Part shown: piece by piece, positions 42,401-52,966 of the stretch
How positions within the stretch are numbered: the first letter of the stretch is position 1
How the letters are laid out: each line of letters opens with the position of its first letter
From: Enterobacterales bacterium
GTDB lineage: Bacteria > Pseudomonadota > Gammaproteobacteria > Enterobacterales > Kangiellaceae
Direction: 5' to 3'
Length of the DNA: 64,000 nt
NCBI GenBank assembly: GCA_030949565.1
Contig: JAUZSK010000036.1
Coordinates: 31,333-95,332, forward strand
Notes under the pieces: generated by a model
What the model saw: the letters and a program-made list of their open reading frames with translations, nothing else
Told to the model about the DNA's origin: nothing
Database searches by the model: none
Made by a program: the position numbers and the translations under genes

Positions 42401-45400
42401 ACAAGTGAAATACCGCTATCGCGGTGCGAGAATGCAGTCCGGTGGTCGCGGCTTTTTAGGCTTTGAAGCCTTATCAACCCTTGATCCTCAAACTGGCGTG
42501 GAAACCACTACTTCCTACTTGCAACAATTCCCCTTTACCGGACGGCCCCTTAGCACGGTACGCAGATTGCTTGGCAGCAATGATTTATGGGGTGACAGTG
42601 TTTCAAGCTGTAGTGATTGTGTGCCGGGCTCTTTTATTGGAAGTGGAAGTGGCGGTGGATTCGGCGGCGGATCAGGCGTTATTTCAGAAAATTGGGCGTT
42701 GGATCTGTTAATGAATATCGCGCCATCGGGGACCACATTACCCCCCACCGAGTTTCAAAAAACCGCCAGTTCAAGCAATAGCACCGTGATCGAATTATCA
42801 CGCGCCACCAACACTTGGGAAAGCTTTGGCACTGTTATCAGTAACCCCGGCGTGGTCTTTCCCTTTCTGGCGGAATCGGTGGAAATCAATCGGCTGTTGG
42901 ATCAAAATTTACCGGAAACGTTGCCATTGGATTATAGCCCTTATTCGCACGCTGTCAGTACGCGGGTAACCACCGCCAATGTGTATGATGAATGGGCCAA
43001 TCCGACCCTTATTACCGTCACCACCCAAGATAAAAATGGCATTCAATTACAACAAAAAGTCACACAGAGTGTTTTTGATAGTCGGCCAATCTACCAGCGT
43101 TTTGGTCGCCTAACGGCTTCAACCGTTACCAGTTATAGCACGTCGGGATCAACGGGGATCGTTAAGCAATCCGCCTTTGAATATGATCCCATCAGCTTGT
43201 TACTTAAAAAGGAAATCATTGCGCCCAATGGAGGACTCGATGAAACTTTAATCACCGCGTATAAACACGACAGCAGCGGTAACATCATTAAAAAAACGAC
43301 CTGCTCGGCGCAGGTAGCCAATTGCGGTGATTCCACCAGTCAAAATGCGAGTAATCCGTTATTTATCAATCGTTGGGTGACGAGTGAATATGATTTAAGC
43401 CAAACCTTTGCCAATGTCTCGCGCAATACTCTCGGCCATGCGGTCTCGCAGGTGTTGCAACGAAATCTCAGTGGTCAACCCACCGAAAGTGTGGATATTT
43501 ACGGTACTCACAGCTATCAAGAATACGATCCCTTCGGCATGGTTATTCATGGTTGGAATGATACCGGCGCGGAATCTTGGACGGGTAAGCAGGCATTCGC
43601 GGGTGATTTTGGTATTACCACGCAAGTGACGCAGGTGACCCTTGGCGCCCCGACCAAGGTGGAATACAGTGATGCACTCGGTCGCAGCATTCGAAAAGGT
43701 ATTCAAGGTTTCGATGGCATTTATATCTACACCGATACGCTCAGCGATACCCAAGGCCGCGTCAGGTTAAAAAGTCAGCCCTATAAAAGCGATAACAGCA
43801 TCCGCTATTGGCACCAGTCGACCTATGATTTGCTCGGCAGGGTGATCAAAACTGTTAGCGCCGATGGTAACACCTACAGTGAGATCCAAAATAACGGTTT
43901 AACCACTCTTTCGCGCATTGGTATTGCCGATTATGAGGTCAATGGCGGCAATGGTTTGGTTAAAACAGAAATTAAAGATCCACTTGGTCAATTAATTAAA
44001 ATTATTGATCATCTCGGCGGCAGTATTGACTATGTTTACGATGGTCACGGCAAATTACGCTTTATGCACAGCCACAATGCCGCTGGCACACAAACCATTA
44101 CCACCGAAATTCAATACGATCCCTTTGGTCGTAAACTGAAAACTATTGATCCCGATATGGGCACTTGGCGTTATCAATATAATGCGCTGGGTGAAGTGGT
44201 TAGCCAAACCGATGCCAAGTTACAAGTTGTGGAAAACCGTTATGATCCGTTAGGGCGATTGGTGCAGCGTTTTGATCGCAATGCGTCTGGAACACTGGTA
44301 GGTCAAGCCATTTGGCAGTATGATCCCTTGCTGGGTCATCTAATAACTGCTTATGATAGTTTGGATGGCAATTATAATGAATCCTACAGCTATGATAGCT
44401 TTGGGCGGGTTGACAGTAAAACCACCCAAGTAGATGGCAAAAACTATATCCAAAAAACCTGGTATGACAGTATGGGACGGGTAGTATCTACTCAGTCTCG
44501 GCTTTGGAGTTTGGCGCAGATCGGGGTGATTGATAATGAATACAATGCTTATGGGTATCTCTACAAACGCATTGATCGCGATAGTGGTCAGGTTTTATGG
44601 CAAGCCCTGGCAAGCGATAATTACGGTCATATCACCCATGCCGCCAATAATAACGGCAGCTATGAAACTACCGATTTTTACACTCCTGAAACGGGTTTAA
44701 TTAATCAGCAGATCATGCAAAAGGTGGATCAGCTCGCCATTCAAGATCTCAGTTATCATTGGGATACGCTGGGCAATTTAAGACTGCGCCGAGATAACAA
44801 AACTGGCCGTGAGGAAACCTTTGACTACGATAACCTGAATCGTTTAAAGCAGTCACAAATCGGCGCGCAGATCAAAACTTTCGCCTATGATGATTTTGGT
44901 AATATCCAAATTAAAGACGGCGTGAATTATCAGTATGGCACGACCGGAGCGGGGCCTCATGCCCTCAGTCAACGCGGTGCCAGCAGCTATTATTATGATA
45001 CCAACGGTAATATGACCTCCGGCGGTGGTCGTAGTTTAGTCTATTCCACTTTCAACAAACCCACTCAGGTGGCCAAGGGCAGCAGTCAGGTTATTTTTAA
45101 CTATAACATTAACCGCAGCCGTTATAAGCGGATCAATCGAAGCAATAATCGTTTGGTCGATACTAAAATCACCGCCGGTGGGGTGGAAGTGGTTTTCAAG
45201 GGCAGCAGCACCGAAGTGCGGCGCTATGTTGGTAATGCTTTAATGAAGTATACCTACAACGGCACCAGCGTGATCCCCACTAAAAGCATTGACTATCTGT
45301 ATAAAGATCACCTTGGCTCGATGGACACTATCGTCTCGGCCAGTAGCAACAGCGCGCCAATGAAAATGAGCTTTGATAGCTTTGGCAATCGGCGATTAAC

Positions 45401-46592
45401 CAGTTGGGTGAACAGTTTACCGACAACTAGCGGCGTTTTGGATTTGCTCGCCATGACGGATAAAGGGTATACTGGACACGAAACCTTGGATGATGTGGGC
45501 TTGATCCACATGAACGGGCGGGTGTATGATCCCACCCTCGGACGGTTTTTAAGTGCCGATCCGAATATCCAAGCACCAACGGATACGCAGAGTTTAAACC
45601 GCTATTCCTATGTGTTAAATAATCCGCTCAGCGCCACCGATCCGAGTGGTTATTTCTTTAGTAAGTTGAAGAAGTATTGGCGCACGATAGCATCGATTGT
45701 CATTACGATTTATTTTCCTATGATAGGCTGGGTTGGCGATCTGGGTGCTATTGGATCGGGTGCATTAACGGGCTTCCTAGCTGGAGCGGTTGCAACCGGT
45801 AGCTGGCGAGGCGCATTAGTGGGCGCCTTTACCGGCGCTTTGTTCGGCGGCATTCATGATGGTGTAACGGCGGGAATGGGTAAAGTGCTTGCACATGGCC
45901 TCGCTGGCGGTGTTTCAAGTGTGCTCAACGGCGGTAAATTTGGGCATGGTTTTATGAGCGCTGGGATCACTCAATTTGCTGGATATAAAGGCTGGATGCC
46001 TAAAATAGGTGCTAATAATCTTGGTCAGCGAATTAAAAATGCGGTTTCGGCCGCTGTGCTAGGAGGAACGGTTTCAAGGTTAACCGGCGGGAAGTTTGCT
46101 AGTGGCGCGATTACTGGGGCGTTTTCTCGGTTGTTGAATGATATGGCGGCTAATAAATTAGAAGATAAAGTTAATAAATGGGCAAAAAAAATTAATTTAG
46201 CAAAAAAGTATGGTAAAAAAGCCATAAAGTTATATTTAGCTGTAGATAAAATAAATGAAGCTATAGCGATAGCTACAAAAAATAAAGCTTTGTATCATGC
46301 CATTCAAGTTATGAGTAAAGAACAATTAATACTATTATGGCCGCCAGTCGCGGCAATGGATTCACGATCCGTTGAAGCAATGAGACACATGGTTGTAATA
46401 TATGTGTCCAGTAATAGTGAGAATAATCGGTACAGATTAATGTCACGTGCTGGCGTAACGGCTTTGGAAGGGGTAGGAATTGGTGCCACTACATTATTAC
46501 CTTCTCCGCCTTTTATAGGAAAATTATCTCTTTTGTTCGAACTAACATCTGTAAATTATGAGTTTACTTTAGATCAGCAAAGAGAAGAATAA
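39403..46592 (+). CDS. Giant SpvB/RHS polymorphic toxin with variable C-terminal tip, two frame breaks
   Basis: ATG 39403 (AGGGAG nine bases upstream) opens a protein of about 2,395 residues after correction; ATG 39346 is an alternative. A seven-residue repeat (ANSQQPT) from a 7-bp DNA repeat precedes the signal sequence (KSLLILFFSGLFFLTAVF...SAFA). Then come a fibronectin-III-like domain, the SpvB domain (GQFRVSESGQVNYSVSFSAV), seven D-x-N-x-D-G calcium-loop blades between 40990 and 42100, a TcdB-like middle region, many RHS/YD repeats and the core end DPSGY (45639-45653). Extra T residues near 41916 and 42215 break the frame. After DPSGY come a glycine-zipper region, GGKFASGAITGAFSRLLND, and an unrecognised 150-residue toxin tip. 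Two candidate immunity genes overlap its end. Confidence 0.88.
39412..39514 (+). repeat. Heptanucleotide tandem repeat (GCCAACA, about 14.7 copies) in the RHS reading frame
   Basis: Fourteen complete GCCAACA units are followed by GCCAA. The tract lies six codons or fewer after ATG 39403 and before the signal peptide. Seven is not a multiple of three, so gain or loss of one unit shifts the frame; three units encode ANSQQPT. This is the structure of a slipped-strand phase-variation tract. Confidence 0.92.
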
Positions 46593-47083
46593 TGAGTAAT
46601 AGTAAAAATTATTTTTTATTAATTTGTATTTTTAGTTTGTCGAGCAATAGTTTAGCTATCCAAGCTAGTAAACCGCTACCACAAAGTGTTGAACTAAAAA
46701 TTGGAAGCTTCATTCTTAACATAGATGCCAGTCTTTCAATAAGGTATGTTATTGCCGAGCCTCATGAATCATTGATTGCATTTATCCCCAAAAATAAGGC
46801 CGATAATTATAGCAAACCCGTAAAATTAAGCGGTATCATACTGCTAGAAAACGCCAATATTGAGGATTATTTTGAGAAGAATAAAAGTATTTATTATCGT
46901 AACCAAAGGGATAATACTGACTGCTATTATACATACCTTCAGAATATGGACTTGTTGGAAGCGCTAATTATTGACGATAACTTCACATTGCATATTCTTG
47001 ACACAATGCAGGTTATTGAGAAGACCATTGACTTGAAGCGTTACTGCAACATCGATATAAAAAAACTGGGAAGACTAGAATGA
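46592..47083 (+). CDS. Candidate exported immunity protein for RHS tip 1 (first of pair)
   Basis: The start codon shares its A with the RHS stop (TAATG), so translation is coupled. The 163-residue protein has a signal peptide (YFLLICIFSLSSNSLA) and then KPLPQSVELKIGSFILNID. Its C-terminal half, DCYYTYLQNMDLLEALIIDD...IDLKRYC, resembles KVCYYKYSNNVMFLYLKTVG...VNLKEYC of the next gene. No known family is recognised. Position after a polymorphic toxin tip and small size suggest immunity; the signal peptide suggests that the toxin acts in the periplasm or envelope. Confidence 0.6.
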   Translation: MSNSKNYFLLICIFSLSSNSLAIQASKPLPQSVELKIGSFILNIDASLSIRYVIAEPHESLIAFIPKNKADNYSKPVKLSGIILLENANIEDYFEKNKSIYYRNQRDNTDCYYTYLQNMDLLEALIIDDNFTLHILDTMQVIEKTIDLKRYCNIDIKKLGRLE

Positions 47084-47541
47084 AAATCAAACAGGTTTTA
47101 TTAGTTTTTTTATTCCAGCTTGTCCTTTTATTGAGTATTGCTAGTCATGCCGAAGAGCTATATCTAAAGATTTTGTTTGGTGATTTCTCGATAAGAATCA
47201 AGACTGATTGGAAACTGGAAGTGCTAAAAGGTCATAAAAATAAGCTTGAATTTCTTTTATTCGAAATAAAAAATAAAAAGCGATTGGCAAGCATACAAAT
47301 GCTTCCTTTTGATACAGGTTTTACAAAACAACTTGGCAAAGACTATAATGTTTTTGAACACAAAGATATAGGAAAAAAAGTTTGCTATTATAAATATTCC
47401 AATAATGTGATGTTTCTTTATCTAAAGACTGTCGGCAATCTTTTGATTATAAAGGGAGAGCCTAATATTGTCGGTGAGATGGTTAATTTAAAAGAGTATT
47501 GTGGAAAAATAAGGTCAAAAATAATAGACAGGCAGAAATAA
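47080..47541 (+). CDS. Candidate exported immunity protein for RHS tip 1 (second of pair), 3' end replaced by a mobile element
   Basis: The start overlaps the previous stop by four bases (ATGA). The 153-residue protein has a signal peptide (VLLVFLFQLVLLLSIASHA), an ELYLKILFGDFSIRIKTDW segment parallel to the previous protein's ELKIGSFILNID, and the shared CYYKY...NLKEYC pattern. The last residues, KIIDRQK, are encoded by the left terminus of a RAYT-type element (ATAATAGACAGGCAG), so the natural C-terminus may have been lost. Paralogous immunity function is inferred. Confidence 0.55.
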   Translation: MKIKQVLLVFLFQLVLLLSIASHAEELYLKILFGDFSIRIKTDWKLEVLKGHKNKLEFLLFEIKNKKRLASIQMLPFDTGFTKQLGKDYNVFEHKDIGKKVCYYKYSNNVMFLYLKTVGNLLIIKGEPNIVGEMVNLKEYCGKIRSKIIDRQK

Positions 47542-47611
47542 GAAGGTATCTTCTTTAAATAAGGCTATCTCTGAGGTTTGGTGATGAAGTTAATTATTTT
47601 TTCAGGACGGA
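47521..47611. mobile_element. Left-end fragment of the RAYT-type element
   Basis: ATAATAGACAGGCAG begins a 90-base segment matching the left end of the complete units (GAAGGTATCTTC..., GGTGATGAA, TTCAGGACGG), cut off after CAGGACGG where the next copy starts. It lies at the 3' end of the second immunity gene. Confidence 0.75.
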
Positions 47612-47899
47612 ATAAATAATAGACAGTCAAAATTCAGAAGGTATCTTCCTTGAATCGCGCTTTTTCTGAGGCTTGGTGATGAAATTAATTATTTGTTCAG
47701 GACGGAAGGCGTTTTGTTTGAATATCGCTTAATTATCCGAATCTCAAGCGAGGTTCAATCTCTTAATAGCTAAGAAAGGCATTACGATGATGGGTTTTAC
47801 TTTTGTGTTGTTAAATCATCAATTTCCGGCAGGTTTTAAACCCTTTTAACCATTTTTTCTTTAATTCTTCGGCTTTTTGCTGCAATAAAATTAGTTTAC
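47612..47899 (-). mobile_element. Truncated RAYT-type element (left end and transposase 3' tip only)
   Basis: The segment opens with AAATAATAGACAGTCAAA and runs through the left noncoding region into the last 25 or so codons of the transposase gene, then stops at TTAGTTTAC, where a new left end begins. It is nearly identical to the same part of the following copies. Confidence 0.8.
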
Positions 47900-47900
47900 A

Positions 47901-49113
47901 ATAAATAATAGACAGTCAAAATTCAGAAGGTATCTTCCTTGAATCGCGCTTTTTCTGAGGCTTGGTGATGAAATTAATTATTTGTTCAGGACGGAAGGCG
48001 TTTTGTTTGAATATCGCTTAATTATCCGAATCTCAAGCGAGGTTCAATCTCTTAATAGCTAAGAAAGGCATTACGATGATGGGTTTTACTTTTTGTGTTG
48101 TTAAATCATCAATTTCCGGCAGGTTTTAAACCCTTTTAACCATTTTTTCTTTAATTCTTCGGCTTTTTGCTGCAATAAAATTAGTTTACCAACGAAATAA
48201 CCTTGATGCGTCCCAAAGTGTTGTACTTGTCCGAGCCATTGATTGGGTTGTAGATTGAGATGAGCGAGGGTGGACTTGATATGGGCAGGCATTTTTGATT
48301 TCTTGGGGTAGGCTATGGATTTTCCGCACCATTCCACCAGCTCGATATAATCTTTCAGTTTCAAAACCATAGAGCGGTTTTTAATTTCACCGGAAAGGCT
48401 TTTGACGGCTTGATTGAGTTGCTCCTCCGTCATGTTTCTAACTCGTTTTTGAATACTGGTATGGTTGCTTTCTTCCAGCGTTTTAGTCATGTTGGCACGA
48501 ATGGGGTTTAGGTCGACATAAGCCATGCAGGTTAGTAGGGCGGCTTCATCTAATAATGCTTGGGATTTAAAGCGACTCTCCCAAAAATGCCCGCTGACAA
48601 AATCCTCTTTATTACTCCTTTTTGCAATGGGCTCATTGATTCGGCTCATGAGCCAAGATAGGCTACCGAGCCTGTTTCTAATGGTCTTTAGCTGTTTCTG
48701 GTTATTGATAATGGCTTGAAGCCTTAACTCCCGTTGCTGTTGATACTTGGGTTTATCCAGCTTACCAGGATAAGCCTTTAGCCATCGCTCCGCGACCTCT
48801 AAATCAGTCCATTGATTGGGCGCTTTTGGGTCAAAGTAAACGACAAGGTGATAGTGGTTGCTCATAACCGCATAAGCATAAACCTCAATGGCAAATACAT
48901 TCGCCAGCTCTAATATTCGGTTTTCAATCCACTGCCTTCTATGTTCATAACTTCTGCCCGTTTCTTTATCTTTACCGCACAGAAAAGTTCGCCGAACGCA
49001 ACGGCTCATCAGGTGATAATAACCCGCGTTTTCATCATCAATTAATTCACTGCGCTTGATTGCCATGTTTCATCCTTGAAGAAAATTCCATAAAGCCAAT
49101 AATAACAGCAATC
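47901..49113 (-). mobile_element. RAYT-type element copy A, right end missing
   Basis: It has the complete left end and an intact transposase gene (48101-49066), but the unit stops at AACAGCAATC, about 100 bases short of the right terminus seen in copies B, C and D. The left end of copy B follows directly. Confidence 0.85.
48101..49066 (-). CDS. REP-associated tyrosine transposase-like protein (Y1/HUH), copy A
   Basis: The 321-residue protein has the Y1 transposase fold markers: an N-terminal YYHLMSRCVRRTFLCG, the HUH motif in SNHYHLVVYFDP, and the catalytic tyrosine region AYVDLNPIRANM typical of RAYT/TnpA-REP enzymes. The first part matches large marine gammaproteobacterial RAYT-like families. 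The protein is almost the same as copy B, differing in only a few residues (for example N/D in LEESNHTSIQ). Such enzymes nick single-stranded DNA at palindromic ends. Confidence 0.9.
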   Translation of the reverse strand: MAIKRSELIDDENAGYYHLMSRCVRRTFLCGKDKETGRSYEHRRQWIENRILELANVFAIEVYAYAVMSNHYHLVVYFDPKAPNQWTDLEVAERWLKAYPGKLDKPKYQQQRELRLQAIINNQKQLKTIRNRLGSLSWLMSRINEPIAKRSNKEDFVSGHFWESRFKSQALLDEAALLTCMAYVDLNPIRANMTKTLEESNHTSIQKRVRNMTEEQLNQAVKSLSGEIKNRSMVLKLKDYIELVEWCGKSIAYPKKSKMPAHIKSTLAHLNLQPNQWLGQVQHFGTHQGYFVGKLILLQQKAEELKKKWLKGFKTCRKLMI

Positions 49114-49114
49114 T

Positions 49115-50424
49115 AATAAATAATAGACAGTCAAAATTCAGAAGGTATCTTCCTTGAATCGCGCTTTTTCTGAGGCTTGGTGATGAAATTAATTATTTGT
49201 TCAGGACGGAAGGCGTTTTGTTTGAATATCGCTTAATTATCCGAATCTCAAGCGAGGTTCAATCTCTTAATAGCTAAGAAAGGCATTACGATGATGGGTT
49301 TTACTTTTTGTGTTGTTAAATCATCAATTTCCGGCAGGTTTTAAACCCTTTTAACCATTTTTTCTTTAATTCTTCGGCTTTTTGCTGCAATAAAATTAGT
49401 TTACCAACGAAATAACCTTGATGCGTCCCAAAGTGTTGTACTTGTCCGAGCCATTGATTGGGTTGTAGATTGAGATGAGCGAGGGTGGACTTGATATGGG
49501 CAGGCATTTTTGATTTCTTGGGGTAGGCTATGGATTTTCCGCACCATTCCACCAGCTCGATATAATCTTTCAGTTTCAAAACCATAGAGCGGTTTTTAAT
49601 TTCACCGGAAAGGCTTTTGACGGCTTGATTAAGTTGCTCTTCCGTCATGTTTTTAACTCGTTTTTGAATACTGGTATGGTCGCTTTCTTCCAGCGTTTTA
49701 GTCATGTTGGCACGGATGGGGTTTAAGTCGACATAAGCCATGCAGGTTAGTAGCGCGGCTTCATCTAATAATGCTTGTGACTTAAATCTAGACTCCCAGA
49801 AATGACCGCTGACAAAATCCTCTTTATTACTCCTTTTTGCAATGGGCTCATTGATTCGGCTCATGAGCCAAGATAGGCTACCGAGCCTGTTTCTAATGGT
49901 CTTTAGCTGTTTCTGGTTATTGATAATGGCTTGAAGCCTTAACTCCCGTTGCTGTTGATACTTGGGTTTATCCAGCTTACCAGGATAAGCCTTTAGCCAT
50001 CGCTCCGCGACCTCTAAATCAGTCCATTGATTGGGCGCTTTTGGGTCAAAGTAAACGACAAGGTGATAGTGGTTGCTCATAACCGCATAAGCATAAACCT
50101 CAATGGCAAATACATTCGCCAGCTCTAATATTCGGTTTTCAATCCACTGCCTTCTATGTTCATAACTTCTGCCCGTTTCTTTATCTTTACCGCACAGAAA
50201 AGTTCGCCGAACGCAACGGCTCATCAGGTGATAATAACCCGCGTTTTCATCATCTATTAATTCACTGCGCTTGATTGCCATGTTTCATCCTTGAAGAAAA
50301 TTCCATAAAGCCAATAATAACAGCAATCAGCCACTCACTTTGTAAGCCATTTCTGCAATGCTTGTAGGAAAAAGACCCGGATTGTTGTAGGATATTAGCC
50401 ATAGTTTGAGTGTCTGTTATATTT
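49115..50424 (-). mobile_element. RAYT-type element copy B, complete
   Basis: It is about 1.31 kb: left end ATAATAGACAGTCAAA, left noncoding 200 bases, transposase gene on the minus strand, and a right noncoding segment ending AGTTTGAGTGTCTGTTAT. The reverse complement of the right end (AACAGACACTCAAACT) matches the left end imperfectly. A truncated RHS gene starts five bases beyond. Confidence 0.85.
49316..50281 (-). CDS. REP-associated tyrosine transposase-like protein, copy B
   Basis: This intact 321-residue Y1/HUH protein is nearly identical to copy A (48101-49066). It keeps the HYH motif in SNHYHLVVYF and the tyrosine in AYVDLNPIRANM. The gene ends inside the left noncoding repeat and starts 140 bases from the right terminus. 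Because the whole unit is present, this copy is a candidate for an active element. Confidence 0.9.
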   Translation of the reverse strand: MAIKRSELIDDENAGYYHLMSRCVRRTFLCGKDKETGRSYEHRRQWIENRILELANVFAIEVYAYAVMSNHYHLVVYFDPKAPNQWTDLEVAERWLKAYPGKLDKPKYQQQRELRLQAIINNQKQLKTIRNRLGSLSWLMSRINEPIAKRSNKEDFVSGHFWESRFKSQALLDEAALLTCMAYVDLNPIRANMTKTLEESDHTSIQKRVKNMTEEQLNQAVKSLSGEIKNRSMVLKLKDYIELVEWCGKSIAYPKKSKMPAHIKSTLAHLNLQPNQWLGQVQHFGTHQGYFVGKLILLQQKAEELKKKWLKGFKTCRKLMI

Positions 50425-50428
50425 TTTA

Positions 50429-52960
50429 CAATACGATCCCTTTGGTCGTAAACTCAAAACTATTGATCCCGATATGGGCACTTGGCGTTATCAATACAAT
50501 GCGCTGGGTGAAGTGGTTAGCCAAACCGATGCCAAGTTGCAAGTAGTGGAAAACCATTACGATCCGTTAGGGCGATTGGTGCAGCGGCTTGATCGCAATG
50601 CGTCTGGAACACGGGTAGGTCAAGCCATCTGGCAGTATGATCTCATGCTAGGTCATCTAATAACCGCTTATGATATTTTGGATGGCAATTATAATGAATC
50701 TTACAGCTACGATAGCTTTGGGCGGGTTGACAGCAAAACCACCCTAGTGGATGGCAAAAACTATATCCAAAAAACCTGGTATGACAGCATGGGACGGGTG
50801 GTTTCCACTCAGTCTCGGCTTTGGAGTTTAGCGCAAATCGGGGTGATTGATAATGAATATAATGCTTATGGGTATCTCTACAAACGCATTGATCGCGATA
50901 GTGATCAGGTTTTATGGCAAGCCCTAGCAAGCGATAATTACGGTCATATCACCCATGCCGCTAATAATAACGGTGCCTATGAAACTACCGATTTTTACAC
51001 CCCTGAAACGGGTTTAATTAATCAGCAGATCATGCAAAAGGTGGATCAGCTCGCCATTCAAGATCTCAGTTATCATTGGGATACGCTGGGCAATTTAAGA
51101 CTGCGCCGAGATAACAAAACTGGCCGTGAGGAAACCTTTGACTACGATAACCTGAATCGTTTAAAGCAGTCACAAATTGGCGCACAGATCAAAACTTTCG
51201 CCTATGATGATTTTGGTAATATCCAAAGTAAAGACGGCGTGAATTATCAGTATGGCACGACCGGAGCGGGGCCTCATGCCCTCAGTCAACGCGGTGCCAG
51301 CAGCTATTATTACGATACCAACGGTAATATGACCTCCGGCGGTGGTCGTAGTTTAGTCTATTCCACCTTCAACAAGCCCACTCAGGTGACCAAGGGCAGC
51401 AGTCAGGTTATTTTTAACTATAACACTAACCGCAGCCGTTATAAGCGGATCAATCGAAGCAATAATCGTTTGGTCGATACTAAAATCACCGCCGGTGGGG
51501 TGGAAGTGGTTTTCAAGGGTAGCAGCACCGAAGTGCGGCGCTATGTTGGTAATGCTTTAATGAAGTATACCTACAACGGCACCCGCGTGATCCCCACTAA
51601 AAGCATTGACTATCTGTATAAAGATCACCTTGGCTCGATGGACACCATCGTCTCGGCCACTAGCAGCAGCACGCCAATGAAAATGAGCTTTGATAGCTTC
51701 GGCAATCGGCGATTGACCAGCTGGGTGAACAGTTTACCGACAACTAGCGGCGTTTTGGATTTGCTCGCCATGACGGATAAAGGGTATACTGGACACGAAA
51801 CCTTGGATGATGTGGGCTTGATCCACATGAACGGGCGGGTGTATGATCCCACCTTCGGACGGTTTTTAAGTGCCGATCCCAATATCCAAGCACCAACGGA
51901 TACGCAGAGTTTAAACCGCTATTCCTATGTGTTAAATAATCCGCTCAGCGCCACCGATCCGAGTGGTTATTTCTTTAGTAAGTTGAAGAAGTATTGGCGC
52001 ACGATAACGGCGATTGTCATATCAATTTATTTACCAGGCTCAGCTGGGTTGTTGGCTGAATGGGGCATAGCGAGCGGAGCCGTCGCGCAAGGCGCAATCG
52101 CTGGTTTTATTTCTGGCGGCATTGCAACAGGCAGCTGGCGAGGCGCATTAGTGGGTGCGTTTACAGGTGCCATGTTTGGTCAAATTGGTAATGAATTTGG
52201 TCATGGCGCTGAGGCGGTCACATCCGTTAATAAAGTGTTAGCGCATGGTGTTGCCGGTGGCATTTCGAGTGTGCTGAATGGCGGTAAATTTGGGCATGGT
52301 TTTGCTAGTGCAGGGATGACCGCATCGTTAGGAGATTCAAGATTATTTACTAAAGCAGCAAAAGGTTGGGATCGCGTTAAAAATGCAGTAAAAGCCGCCA
52401 TTGTTGGTGGCACCATGTCTAAATTGACGGGCGGGAAGTTTGCTAGTGGCGCGATTACGGGTGCTTTTTCTCGGTTGTTGAATGATGATGCGAGTGTCGA
52501 AAGCAATAATAACGAGGAAAAACATCAACGCTCTTTGACTGTCGAGGCTACATATGTTGATGGTAAGGATGGTAATAAATTGCAAGTTACTATATTTGAC
52601 GGTGGAGAATTAATTTATAGCGGGTTAGCCTATAACGCACCAAAATCCGTGTTATACGATTGGTTTGGAACAAATAGCCAAATTCCGCCAGGTAGTTATC
52701 GTTTAACACTTTCGACAACGGGCAGATTTAATAATAATGCGGCTTTAGATAATACTGGTATTCCCGGTAAAGTTAAGTCTCCGTTCGGAGGAACTCGAAC
52801 ATCTATTAAGTGGCACAATGGAACAAAACCCTCTCACAGTCATGGTTGTTTAGTTTCACCGGATTATAATTCGTTAATAAGACCTCTATTAATTCAAGAT
52901 CCAAATTTTAGTACAACTATCGGGGTTCGCCTCAATATATTTTCCTCCAAAGATGGGTGA
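50429..52960 (+). CDS. Truncated RHS gene (orphan 3' half) with a different toxin tip carrying an SHGC motif
   Basis: From CAATACGATCCC at 50429 the sequence follows the first RHS gene (from 44112) at high identity through DPSGYFFSKLKKYWRTI, then diverges. The frame is open from 50405; the first ATG is 50474. It has no signal sequence, SpvB domain or visible promoter. After DPSGY the glycine-zipper scaffold (GSWRGALVGAFTGA, SVLNGGKFGHGF, GGKFASGAITGAFSRLLND) is kept but diverged. The tip then reads SLTVEATYVDG...IPPGSYRLTLST...IKWHNGTKPSHSHGCLVSPD. The His and SHGC motif resembles the YkuD/L,D-transpeptidase or DUF5675-like catalytic pattern, suggesting a cell-wall-active toxin. It is probably a silent cassette. 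Confidence 0.82.
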   Translation, partial: QYDPFGRKLKTIDPDMGTWRYQYNALGEVVSQTDAKLQVVENHYDPLGRLVQRLDRNASGTRVGQAIWQYDLMLGHLITAYDILDGNYNESYSYDSFGRVDSKTTLVDGKNYIQKTWYDSMGRVVSTQSRLWSLAQIGVIDNEYNAYGYLYKRIDRDSDQVLWQALASDNYGHITHAANNNGAYETTDFYTPETGLINQQIMQKVDQLAIQDLSYHWDTLGNLRLRRDNKTGREETFDYDNLNRLKQSQIGAQIKTFAYDDFGNIQSKDGVNYQYGTTGAGPHALSQRGASSYYYDTNGNMTSGGGRSLVYSTFNKPTQVTKGSSQVIFNYNTNRSRYKRINRSNNRLVDTKITAGGVEVVFKGSSTEVRRYVGNALMKYTYNGTRVIPTKSIDYLYKDHLGSMDTIVSATSSSTPMKMSFDSFGNRRLTSWVNSLPTTSGVLDLLAMTDKGYTGHETLDDVGLIHMNGRVYDPTFGRFLSADPNIQAPTDTQSLNRYSYVLNNPLSATDPSGYFFSKLKKYWRTITAIVISIYLPGSAGLLAEWGIASGAVAQGAIAGFISGGIATGSWRGALVGAFTGAMFGQIGNEFGHGAEAVTSVNKVLAHGVAGGISSVLNGGKFGHGFASAGMTASLGDSRLFTKAAKGWDRVKNAVKAAIVGGTMSKLTGGKFASGAITGAFSRLLNDDASVESNNNEEKHQRSLTVEATYVDGKDGNKLQVTIFDGGELIYSGLAYNAPKSVLYDWFGTNSQIPPGSYRLTLSTTGRFNNNAALDNTGIPGKVKSPFGGTRTSIKWHNGTKPSHSHGCLVSPDYNSLIRPLLIQDPNFSTTIGVRLNIFSSKDG

Positions 52961-52966
52961 AGAAAA

